A stretch of 11,052 bases of DNA from Tardiphaga sp. (GTDB taxonomy: Bacteria; Pseudomonadota; Alphaproteobacteria; Rhizobiales; Xanthobacteraceae). Position 1 is the stretch's first letter. The number at the start of each line of letters is the position of its first letter. The translations under genes were made by a program, and so were the position numbers. The stretch covers positions 1 to 11,052 of the forward strand of contig JAQGJF010001048.1 of NCBI GenBank assembly GCA_028290765.1. Direction: 5' to 3'. The notes beneath the pieces were generated by a model. It saw only the letters and a program-made list of their open reading frames with translations, ran no database searches and was not told where the DNA came from. Of the stretch, positions 1-6,010 are shown one piece after another.

Positions 1-1
1 C

Positions 2-70
2 GCTATTATGTTCGGCAATGGCGGTGAGATTGAGGTCAAAAGCGCGCCTCAAAAGGCTGCAAACCGGTAA
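2..70 (+). CDS. possible 3' end of an upstream gene (partial, unidentified)
   Basis: One plus-strand frame is open from the left edge to a TAA at 68-70. It would give a 22-residue tail containing FGNGGEIEVKSAPQ, which reads like a soluble protein C-terminus. Another frame, ending at the TGA at 25-27, cannot be excluded. G/C at third positions is only moderate, so coding support is weak, and nothing in the tail identifies a family. If real, it lies 48 bp upstream of the small gene at 119 on the same strand. A 6-bp inverted repeat (30-35 with 47-52) lies inside this stretch but has no T-tract. Confidence 0.22.
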   Translation, partial: AIMFGNGGEIEVKSAPQKAANR

Positions 71-118
71 AAGCCGCGGGCGGCGACAACTCGCCCGATC
101 GATGAGGACAGGACGCCC

Positions 119-277
119 ATGGGTGGAATCGGAAAAAAAGACAAGAGTGCCAAATCGGTCAAGAAAGACGACAAGTCCAGAAAGCCGTCTCCCAAAGTGA
201 GCGAGGACGACGATATGGAAGATGGCGACATTGCCACTCCCAAGCTGGATCGCGACGACGAACAGCAGGGCTTGTAG
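119..277 (+). CDS. small charge-segregated hypothetical protein (52 aa)
   Basis: I do not recognise this protein. The ATG at 119 follows an AGGACAGGA purine run (105-113), leaving 5 nt to the start, a good Shine-Dalgarno arrangement. The product has no predicted membrane segment or signal peptide and no Cys, Trp, Tyr or Phe. Residues 6-26 are dominated by Lys/Arg, Ser and Asp (KKDKSAKSVKKDDKSRK), residues 29-37 are almost wholly acidic (EDDDMEDGD), and the rest is polar up to GL at the C-terminus. It should be intrinsically disordered. Such composition suits a nucleic-acid- or protein-binding accessory peptide or a stress-related disordered protein, but no function can be assigned. It converges on the ATP-grasp gene with 49 bp between the ends. 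The RBS and codon structure make it more likely real than chance. Confidence 0.5.
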   Translation: MGGIGKKDKSAKSVKKDDKSRKPSPKVSEDDDMEDGDIATPKLDRDDEQQGL

Positions 278-302
278 GGGCGCGAGGTCATCCGCAACGA
301 AG

Positions 303-332
303 GCCGCCGCTTCGAGCGCCGCCGCTTCAAGC
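303..332. repeat. 15-bp tandem duplication across the ATP-grasp stop codon
   Basis: Two adjacent 15-bp units, 303-317 and 318-332 (gccgccgcttc followed by gagc or aagc), are identical except at one position (G314 versus A329). Read on the minus strand, that difference is exactly the CGA/TGA change that makes the stop codon of the ATP-grasp gene. Confidence 0.8.
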
Positions 333-1583
333 AAAGTGCTCGTCTTCGATGAGCCGGATGCTGTGAGCGTCGAGCAAATGCGCGCCCCATCCGCCGGTCG
401 CAAGCCGTTTCGCCAGCGATGGCGAGACACTCAAGAGAATGGCCGTCATCGCCAGCGGCACGGCGCTGATCCAGTCGAGACGGGCCGGGGTCAATTCTTC
501 GACACTGTCGGCATAGACGCCGCGCCGGGCCAGCAGGTGAACGCACTCGCGAACGATGTCGCGCCGCGTGCCGCCACGTAGCGCGCATCCCATCAGGGCC
601 TGCAAGGCGAGATGGGTCCGCACCCCGGCGCGGCTGTCCGCAGCGGCCGGCGGGCTTTCTCCCAACGAGACCTGCAACAGCAGTCCGACCAGATCGACGC
701 CAGCCAGATACGCACTCATCGGCTCGACCAGCCGCGGATTGCAGTCGACATAAAACGGCATGGCGTCCGCGGGTGGCAACATATAGTCGACCGACAATGC
801 GCCGTGCCAGCGCAGATATTCTCCGATCCTGGCGACATGAGCGCGCACATTCGGCCGCCGCACGCTCTCCTTGCGCGCATCGCCGCCGCCGGCACCGGCG
901 GCGATTTGCCGGTAAGCATGAAAGCCCAACAACTTGCCGCGACAGAACACCGCCTGGGCCTTTTCGGTGGCGCCGGCGACGAAATCCTGCACCAGCACCC
1001 CGCCTGCAAATCCATCATTGGCGTGTAGCTCGTCGAGAACCTGCGTCAGGCTCTCGTCGTCCTGCACGAACCAGATACCGCGACTGGCGGTCCCGATCGC
1101 GGTCTTGACCACGCAGGGAAACCGAACGACGGCGCGCAATTCGGCTTCGGATCTGGCGAGATGGGTGACCGGCTGCGGCAATCCCAACTCATCCAGCAAC
1201 CGGCTGAAGCCGGCCTTGCTGTGCGCGGTGCGATAATTTTCGAAATCCGGCAGCGCGATCCCGACGCTCGTTTTGATTCGCGCCGCCGCGCGGGCCAGCA
1301 AAAACCCCTGCTCGTGGATCGGCAACAGGACATCGAACCGCCGCGAAGCCAATAATTTCTCGATGAATATGAGGTAGGCGGCCGGATCTTTCGCGAGCGC
1401 CGGACAGCGGTGAAATTTGCCGACGAATCGCGAGAAGCGCGCCAAAGCATGCGCATCGGGATCGCAGATCTCGACGACATGGCCCTTGAGACCCAATATC
1501 GTGACCGCCTCCCGCGCCGATGTGCTGGCGCCTTCGGACAGCAGCACATGAAGCGGTCTTGAAGCCGGCAACTGGCGGGCCAT
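327..1583 (-). CDS. ATP-grasp domain protein (carboxylate-amine ligase-like)
   Basis: This 418-residue protein has the layout of an ATP-grasp enzyme, a family that joins a carboxylate to an amine or thiol through an acyl-phosphate using ATP. Residues 11-110 form the N-terminal Rossmann-like part (LHVLLSEGASTSAREAV). K160 plus the flexible loop TAIGTASRGI (161-170) match the phosphate-binding loop, VLVQDFVAG (197-204) the adenine-binding strand, and FYVDCNPRLVEP (277-288) the Mg-ligand DxNPR motif as in CarB-like proteins. Residues 310-418 are a C-terminal extension with a hydrophobic stretch (about 373-388) that could touch the membrane. I chose the ATG at 1583 because GGAGAGA lies 8 nt upstream; a TTG at 1634 would add 17 residues without a comparable site. 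The substrate is unknown. The gene is divergent from the MFS gene at 1770. The ATP-grasp class is secure, the reaction is not. Confidence 0.85.
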   Translation of the reverse strand: MARQLPASRPLHVLLSEGASTSAREAVTILGLKGHVVEICDPDAHALARFSRFVGKFHRCPALAKDPAAYLIFIEKLLASRRFDVLLPIHEQGFLLARAAARIKTSVGIALPDFENYRTAHSKAGFSRLLDELGLPQPVTHLARSEAELRAVVRFPCVVKTAIGTASRGIWFVQDDESLTQVLDELHANDGFAGGVLVQDFVAGATEKAQAVFCRGKLLGFHAYRQIAAGAGGGDARKESVRRPNVRAHVARIGEYLRWHGALSVDYMLPPADAMPFYVDCNPRLVEPMSAYLAGVDLVGLLLQVSLGESPPAAADSRAGVRTHLALQALMGCALRGGTRRDIVRECVHLLARRGVYADSVEELTPARLDWISAVPLAMTAILLSVSPSLAKRLATGGWGAHLLDAHSIRLIEDEHFA

Positions 1584-1769
1584 GCTGAAATTCTCTCCGC
1601 ACCGGCCCCTGTTTGCCTCGGGGCTTTGGTTCAAGCCACCGAATACCCGGTTCCTCCCCCCTCCGCGAGGGCTGTCATGCAGCGCTGTTCATAGACAAAT
1701 AACCCATGGAACCGATAGTTTCCCCTCGCTCTTCGGGGCCAACGTAACGGAATCGGGCGGAAACTCGGA
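1584..1769. other. divergent intergenic region, ATP-grasp / MFS
   Basis: These 186 bp must carry the start signals of both flanking genes. I see no convincing -35/-10 pair on either strand. A short perfect hairpin, ccctc-cgc-gaggg at 1659-1671, is the only clear symmetric element; it could be an operator half or chance. A GGGCGGA purine stretch at 1755-1761 lies 8 nt before the MFS ATG. Confidence 0.4.
1592..1598 (-). promoter_or_regulatory. ribosome binding site fixing the ATP-grasp start
   Basis: On the minus strand this reads GGAGAGA, 8 nt before the ATG at 1583-1581. It favours this ATG over the in-frame TTG at 1634. Confidence 0.6.
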
Positions 1770-3011
1770 ATGGTCGACGTACTGGCAGGCGCGAATCGGA
1801 CGCGATCGGAGTCGTCGCTGCGCACCCTGTCCGCGATTTCGACCGCCCATTGGGTCAGCCACTTCCATCTGTTCGTCCTGCCGATGCTGTTCCCTTTTCT
1901 CAAGGAGCAGCTCGGTGTCGGTTTCATCGAACTCGGTTTTGCATTGACCGTGTTCGCGGTGGTGTCGGGCCTGACCCAGGCGCCGATCGGCTATCTGGTG
2001 GACCGGGTCGGAGCCCGGAAAATCCTCATCATGGGACTGGCGCTCGGCGGCTGCTCGTTGATGATGCTCGGCCTGCATTTGAGCTATCCCTGGCTGATCG
2101 CCTGCGCCGCGCTGCTGGGACTCGCCAACAGCGTCTATCATCCCGCCGACTATGCGATCCTTTCCGCCCATATGGATGAAGCGCGGATGGGCCGCGCGTT
2201 TTCGATTCACACCTTCGCCGGCTTCCTCGGCGGCGCGGTGGCGCCGCCGGTCATGGTGGCGCTGGTCGCCATGACCGGGGGCCAGGGCGCCCTGATCATC
2301 GCGGGGGCGATAGGCCCGCTGGTCGCGCTGCTGCTCCTCATCGTCGGGATTCCTGATGCGGGTGCGGCCGATTTCGGAGCCGACGGCAAGCAGGCACCGC
2401 GGGTCAGCATCATGACGCCGGCCATTATCGTGCTGACCGCCTTCTTCACATTGCTTAGCCTGTCCAACGCCGGTATCGGCAATTTCGGCGTCGTCGCCCT
2501 GATGAGCGGCTATGGCAGTTCGTTCTCCGCCGCCAATCTGGCCCTCACCGCGTTTCTCGGTACCAGCGCCATCGGCGTGCTGGCCGGCGGCTTTCTCGCC
2601 GACCGGACGCAGCGCCACGGCCAGGTGGCCGCGGGGTGCTTCGCGCTCAACGCGGCTGTCGTGCTGATCATTGCGACGGTGAACCTGCCGCCGATGCTGC
2701 TGACGACGGCGATGGCGCTCGCAGGCTTCCTCGGCGGCATGATCGCCCCATCGCGCGACATGCTGGTGCGCAACGCCGCGCCTCCCGGCGCCGCCGGTCG
2801 CGCCTTCGGCATCGTCTCCACCGGCTTCAATGTCGGCGGCATCATCAGCCCGCTGCTGTTCGGCTGGATCATGGACCACAACAGCCCGCACTGGGTGTTC
2901 GGCGCATCGGTCGTGTTCATGGCACTGACCGTCCTGCTCGCGTTGGTCACCGAGCGAAATCCGGAAAAGACAAATGCCGAGGAGCCCGTCACGCGACTGC
3001 TGGAGCCGTAG
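1770..3011 (+). CDS. MFS transporter, Fsr-like (12 TM)
   Basis: This 413-residue inner-membrane protein has the twelve hydrophobic segments and internal two-fold symmetry of the major facilitator superfamily. The loop-2/3 signature GYLVDRVGARK is at 74-84 and its weaker second-half counterpart GGFLADRTQRHG at 273-284. The N-terminal HWVSHFHLFVLPMLFPF (27-43) and SVYHPADYAI (121-130) resemble the set around the fosmidomycin-resistance transporter Fsr, so proton-driven export of a small molecule is the best guess; the substrate is unknown. Residues 195-215 form the usual cytoplasmic loop between the two six-helix halves. The ATG at 1770 follows GGGCGGA with 8 nt spacing. The gene is divergent from the ATP-grasp gene and converges on another MFS gene with 18 bp between stop codons and no recognisable terminator. 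The family is certain, the direction and cargo are inferred. Confidence 0.88.
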   Translation: MVDVLAGANRTRSESSLRTLSAISTAHWVSHFHLFVLPMLFPFLKEQLGVGFIELGFALTVFAVVSGLTQAPIGYLVDRVGARKILIMGLALGGCSLMMLGLHLSYPWLIACAALLGLANSVYHPADYAILSAHMDEARMGRAFSIHTFAGFLGGAVAPPVMVALVAMTGGQGALIIAGAIGPLVALLLLIVGIPDAGAADFGADGKQAPRVSIMTPAIIVLTAFFTLLSLSNAGIGNFGVVALMSGYGSSFSAANLALTAFLGTSAIGVLAGGFLADRTQRHGQVAAGCFALNAAVVLIIATVNLPPMLLTTAMALAGFLGGMIAPSRDMLVRNAAPPGAAGRAFGIVSTGFNVGGIISPLLFGWIMDHNSPHWVFGASVVFMALTVLLALVTERNPEKTNAEEPVTRLLEP

Positions 3012-3029
3012 TCTCGCTACTCGCTGCTA

Positions 3030-4301
3030 TTAGACGTATTCCGGCTTCGGCGATGCGGCCAGCAAGCGCGTCCGCTCGGTGTTCGGCCGCAGCAGCAGCA
3101 GGCCGAGCAGGCCCGCGATGATCAGGATCACGGCGTTGATGGTGAAGCCGGTCATGTAGCCATCGATCGGGACCGCCGCGCGCTGGATCATGCTGCCCAT
3201 CACCAGCGGGGCCGCGATGCCGGCCAGGGTGTAGATCGCGCCGTAGATCGCCAGCACGGCGCCACGCTGCGACACCGGCGTGAACTCGCCGATCATGGCC
3301 GGACAGACCACATAGATCGCGCCGCACAGCCCGGAGCCGGTCACCAGCAGGGCAACCTTCAGGCTCGCACCGTCGACATGCGTCATCGCCAACATGATCA
3401 AGCCGCCGATGACCAGAGGAACCGAACCGAGCACGCCCCGCGCCTCGCGCGTGGAAACGCCGCGGGCCATGAGCACCTGGGAAATCCAGCCGGTCAGGAG
3501 CACCACGACGGCGCCGAACACCCATGGCAGAATCGAAATCCAGCCTGCGGCCTTCTGGGAAAACCCCAGCCCTTTGACAATGAACGGCGTGAACCAGGTC
3601 AGGCCAAGGGACAGCGCCCAATAGGCACCGAACGTCGCGGCGCAGCAGCCGACGAAGGTCCGCGACGTCAGGAGCTGCAGATAGGGAATGCGGGGCTCGG
3701 TCGCGGCCATGGTGGCGGTCTGCACCAACGGTCCCTCCTCGCCCCAAATCAGCCAGGCCACCACCCAGAGCAGGCCCACCACACCCAGCGTGCCGAAGGC
3801 ATAATGCCAGGAATAATTGACGATGACCCAATTCAGCGCCGGTACCGCGAGAATGACGCCGAAGGCCGACCCCTGAGAGAGCACGGCGGTGGGAAGCGTT
3901 CGCTTCTCATCGGGAAACCATTTGTAGATCGCATGCGTCGCCACCGAAGCCGCCGGTCCTTCGCCGGCGCCAAGGATGACGCGGCAGATCAGGAGGGTGC
4001 TGAATTCGACGCTGCCCACCATCGGGAACTGGGCCAGCGCCCAGACCAAAGCCAAGGCGAGAAGCACCCAGCGGGTGGCGAGGCGATTGACGACAAAGCC
4101 GACAATGATGGCCGCTATCGAAAACAGGAAGAAGAACGACGATCCGAGCAGGCCGAACTGTTCAGCATCGAGCTGAAGCTCGGTCATGATCGGCACACCG
4201 GCCAGGCCGACGACGATCTTGTCGGCAAAATTCACCAGCATGAAGAGAAACAGCAGGAACGTGATCTTCCAGGCACCTTTCGGCGTCGGCTGTGCGGTCA
4301 T
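3030..4301 (-). CDS. MFS transporter, anion:cation symporter (ACS) type
   Basis: This 423-residue, 12-helix inner-membrane protein fits the ACS branch of the major facilitator superfamily, whose members take up organic anions such as hexarates, phthalate and other carboxylates with H+ or Na+. Supporting segments are NFADKIVVG (24-32) in helix 1, RVILGAGEGPAASVA (107-121) in helix 4, and KWFPDEKRT (127-135) in the following loop, all typical ACS signatures. A soluble loop at about 188-208 separates the two halves. The start at 4301 is supported by GGGGGAG (4307-4313 on the minus strand) 5 nt upstream. No catabolic enzyme adjoins it, so the ligand cannot be deduced. It is transcribed away from the methyltransferase gene across a 232-bp gap. 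Its sequence is unlike the MFS protein at 1770, so the pair is not a recent duplication. Confidence 0.88.
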   Translation of the reverse strand: MTAQPTPKGAWKITFLLFLFMLVNFADKIVVGLAGVPIMTELQLDAEQFGLLGSSFFFLFSIAAIIVGFVVNRLATRWVLLALALVWALAQFPMVGSVEFSTLLICRVILGAGEGPAASVATHAIYKWFPDEKRTLPTAVLSQGSAFGVILAVPALNWVIVNYSWHYAFGTLGVVGLLWVVAWLIWGEEGPLVQTATMAATEPRIPYLQLLTSRTFVGCCAATFGAYWALSLGLTWFTPFIVKGLGFSQKAAGWISILPWVFGAVVVLLTGWISQVLMARGVSTREARGVLGSVPLVIGGLIMLAMTHVDGASLKVALLVTGSGLCGAIYVVCPAMIGEFTPVSQRGAVLAIYGAIYTLAGIAAPLVMGSMIQRAAVPIDGYMTGFTINAVILIIAGLLGLLLLRPNTERTRLLAASPKPEYV

Positions 4302-4306
4302 GGTCG

Positions 4307-4313
4307 CTCCCCC
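4307..4313 (-). promoter_or_regulatory. strong ribosome binding site for the ACS transporter
   Basis: The minus strand reads GGGGGAG, 5 nt before the ATG at 4301, a near-ideal Shine-Dalgarno site that fixes the start. Confidence 0.65.
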
Positions 4314-4520
4314 ACAATTCCCGTTTCAGTCCCCGCTTTTGCCCGTTGATCGGGTCTGGCGCAATGCTATCCGCGGGATCGGTAGCGACGCAATGTGACA
4401 TTTTCGGAGCCTACCCGAAGCGGAGCGCGGCATGTGGCCAAATTGGCTTCACGCTTACGCTATCCCGCCGATTGAGGCCGTGATCTAAAGCATTGGGGTT
4501 GATAGGATGGGTCGTCGCAC

Positions 4521-4525
4521 AAGGA
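4521..4525 (+). promoter_or_regulatory. ribosome binding site deciding the methyltransferase start
   Basis: AAGGA lies 8 nt before the ATG at 4534. With this start the positively charged n-region and hydrophobic core of the signal peptide sit at a normal distance from the N-terminus, whereas the ATG at 4507 has no properly spaced site. Confidence 0.6.
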
Positions 4526-4533
4526 ATCCCGCC

Positions 4534-5316
4534 ATGATCAAAATCGACCGTCGTTGCTCTGCACGTCTGATCCGCCGGTTTGCGGCGCTTTCGATGGCCG
4601 CGATTCTTTCCTACCCGATGGTGCGGCCGGCAACGGCGCAAGATGCCGCGCCCGACTATCCGGCCATTGTCGCGGCGCCGGACCGAAGCGATGCCGACCG
4701 GCAGACCGACCTGCGCCGCGAACCGGCCAAGATGCTGGCCTTCACCGGCGTCAAACCCGGTATGAAGGTGCTGGATGTGGACGCCAACGCCGGCTACAGC
4801 ACGGAATTACTGGCCCGCGCGGTCGGCCCGAGCGGCGTGATCTATGCCCAGGATTCGGCCGAGGTGATCGAGCGTTTCGTCAAGGACAAGTTCGACATCC
4901 GCGCGCAGAAGCCCGCCATGAAAAACGTGGTGCATGTCATCCGGAATTTCGACGATCCGGTTCCGCCCGATGTCAGCGGGCTCGACCTGATCACGTTCTT
5001 CTTCGCCTATCACGATACGACCTATATGCAGGTCGACCGCGCCGAGATGAATCGCAAGCTGTTTGCGGCGCTGAAGCCCGGCGGCTTTCTGGTGATCGCC
5101 GACCATTCCGCGCGTGCCGGTGACGGCACCACGGTCGGCAAGACTCTCCATCGCATCGAAGAGAGCGCGTTGCGGCGGGAAATCGAAGCCGCCGGCTTCA
5201 AGCTCGCCGCCGAAGGCAGCTTTCTGCGCCATCCCGAGGATCCGCGCGACGCCGCGGTGTTCCGGCCACAGGTGCCGGTGGACGAGTTCGTGCTGAAATA
5301 CCAGAAGCCGATGTAA
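4534..5316 (+). CDS. exported class I methyltransferase-like protein (COG4798-like)
   Basis: This 260-residue protein begins with a signal peptide: basic residues at 3-15, a hydrophobic core at 17-28 and an ATA|Q cleavage site after residue 35. The mature part is a class I SAM-dependent methyltransferase fold. Motif I is at 79-90 (VLDVDANAGYST), a motif II-like acidic strand near 150-156 (LDLITFFF), the post-motif LKPGGFLVIADHSARAG at 180-196, HRIEESALRREIEAAGF at 206-222, and the ending FVLKYQKPM. That layout matches, from memory, the predicted methyltransferases of COG4798. Two points are odd. The glycines of the usual DxGxGxG loop are replaced (D-V-D-A-N-A-G), and an exported enzyme would lack cytoplasmic SAM. 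It may be a periplasmic protein with altered or lost catalysis. It lies 40 bp upstream of the ABC ATPase with no terminator between, so co-transcription is likely. Confidence 0.8.
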   Translation: MIKIDRRCSARLIRRFAALSMAAILSYPMVRPATAQDAAPDYPAIVAAPDRSDADRQTDLRREPAKMLAFTGVKPGMKVLDVDANAGYSTELLARAVGPSGVIYAQDSAEVIERFVKDKFDIRAQKPAMKNVVHVIRNFDDPVPPDVSGLDLITFFFAYHDTTYMQVDRAEMNRKLFAALKPGGFLVIADHSARAGDGTTVGKTLHRIEESALRREIEAAGFKLAAEGSFLRHPEDPRDAAVFRPQVPVDEFVLKYQKPM

Positions 5317-5356
5317 TGGTTTTGATGCGCGGCGCCTCGCTTGTAGCGGATCGTCG

Positions 5357-6010
5357 ATGCTGACGGTACGCCGGCTGAACAAGAGCTATCGCTCGGCGCA
5401 GGAGCAGGTCGCGGTGCTGCGCGGGGTCGACCTTCGCGTCGCCGCCGGCGAGAGCGTGGCGCTGACCGGCGAATCCGGCAGCGGCAAGAGCACGCTGCTG
5501 CATCTCATCGCCGGCCTCGACCAGGCCGACAGCGGCGAGGTCTGGCTCGGAGAAACCTGCGTCTCCACGCTGGCCGATGCCGAGCGCGCCGCGCTGCGGC
5601 GCGACCGGCTCGGACTGGTGTTTCAGCAATTCAACCTGATCCCGAGCCTCACCGTCGCCGACAACCTGGCGTTCCAGTCGCGCATTGCCGGCCGCCACGA
5701 TGTCCATTGGCAGGCCGAGCTGGTCGATCGGCTCGGGCTCGGCGATTTGCAGAAGCGATATCCGGAACAATTGTCGGGCGGCCAGCAGCAGCGCGTCGCC
5801 ATCGGCCGCGCGCTGGCGGTCAAGCCGCTGCTGCTGCTTGCGGATGAACCGACCGGCAATCTCGATGAAGATACCGCCGACGACGTTCTCGGCCTCGCAC
5901 GCGATCTGGTCGGGCGAACCGGGTGCGGTTTTCTGATGGTGACCCACAGCGCGCGCCTGGCGGCCACGCTCGACCGGCAGGTTCGTCTTCACGCCGGACT
6001 GGTCGCATGA
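5357..6010 (+). CDS. ABC transporter ATPase, LolD/MacB type
   Basis: This 217-residue cytoplasmic nucleotide-binding subunit powers the permease encoded next. All ABC motifs are intact: Walker [10 protein letters not shown] (38-46), Q-loop Q90 with [13 protein letters not shown] (91-103), signature [14 protein letters not shown] (139-152), Walker B LLLLADEP (158-165), D-loop NLDE (168-171) and switch histidine H197. The compact length and the [11 protein letters not shown] segment place it in the LolD/MacB/FtsE group that partners FtsX-like permeases and drives extraction or export across the envelope rather than solute uptake. The start [11 protein letters not shown] fits the family, although the upstream site (GCGGATC, 5346-5352) is weak, which would suit translation partly coupled to the preceding gene. 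Its TGA overlaps the permease ATG (ATGA at 6007-6010). Confidence 0.93.
   Translation: MLTVRRLNKSYRSAQEQVAVLRGVDLRVAAGESVALTGESGSGKSTLLHLIAGLDQADSGEVWLGETCVSTLADAERAALRRDRLGLVFQQFNLIPSLTVADNLAFQSRIAGRHDVHWQAELVDRLGLGDLQKRYPEQLSGGQQQRVAIGRALAVKPLLLLADEPTGNLDEDTADDVLGLARDLVGRTGCGFLMVTHSARLAATLDRQVRLHAGLVA

Larger units (their letters stand above)
4302..4533. other. divergent intergenic region, ACS transporter / methyltransferase
   Basis: These 232 bp separate two divergently transcribed genes and should contain both promoters. The only symmetric element I can point to is gccaa-a-ttggc at 4437-4447, a possible small operator near the middle. No promoter matches sigma-70 well enough to call. An in-frame ATG at 4507 could extend the methyltransferase by nine residues, but its purine run (TAGG, 4503-4506) directly abuts the ATG. 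Confidence 0.35.

Noticed and set aside
30..52. Inverted repeat ttgagg/cctcaa as a terminator of an upstream gene
   Set aside because: The stem is only 6 bp with an 11-nt loop and no following T-tract, and it lies inside a possible coding tail.
1689..2891. A 400-aa minus-strand open frame opposite the Fsr-like transporter gene
   Set aside because: It has a low-complexity charged composition (many His, Arg, Gln, Glu) typical of antisense frames; the plus strand holds a convincing 12-helix protein.
3378..4349. A long plus-strand open frame (323 aa) opposite the ACS transporter gene
   Set aside because: Its translation is rich in His, Arg, Gln, Gly and Asp without any fold or motif, as expected of the antisense frame of a GC-rich membrane protein gene. 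The minus-strand gene has clear MFS signatures.
4437..4447. gccaa-a-ttggc palindrome as a regulator operator
   Set aside because: An 11-bp symmetric site in a 232-bp region can arise by chance, and no regulator gene is nearby. It is mentioned only as a position to look at.
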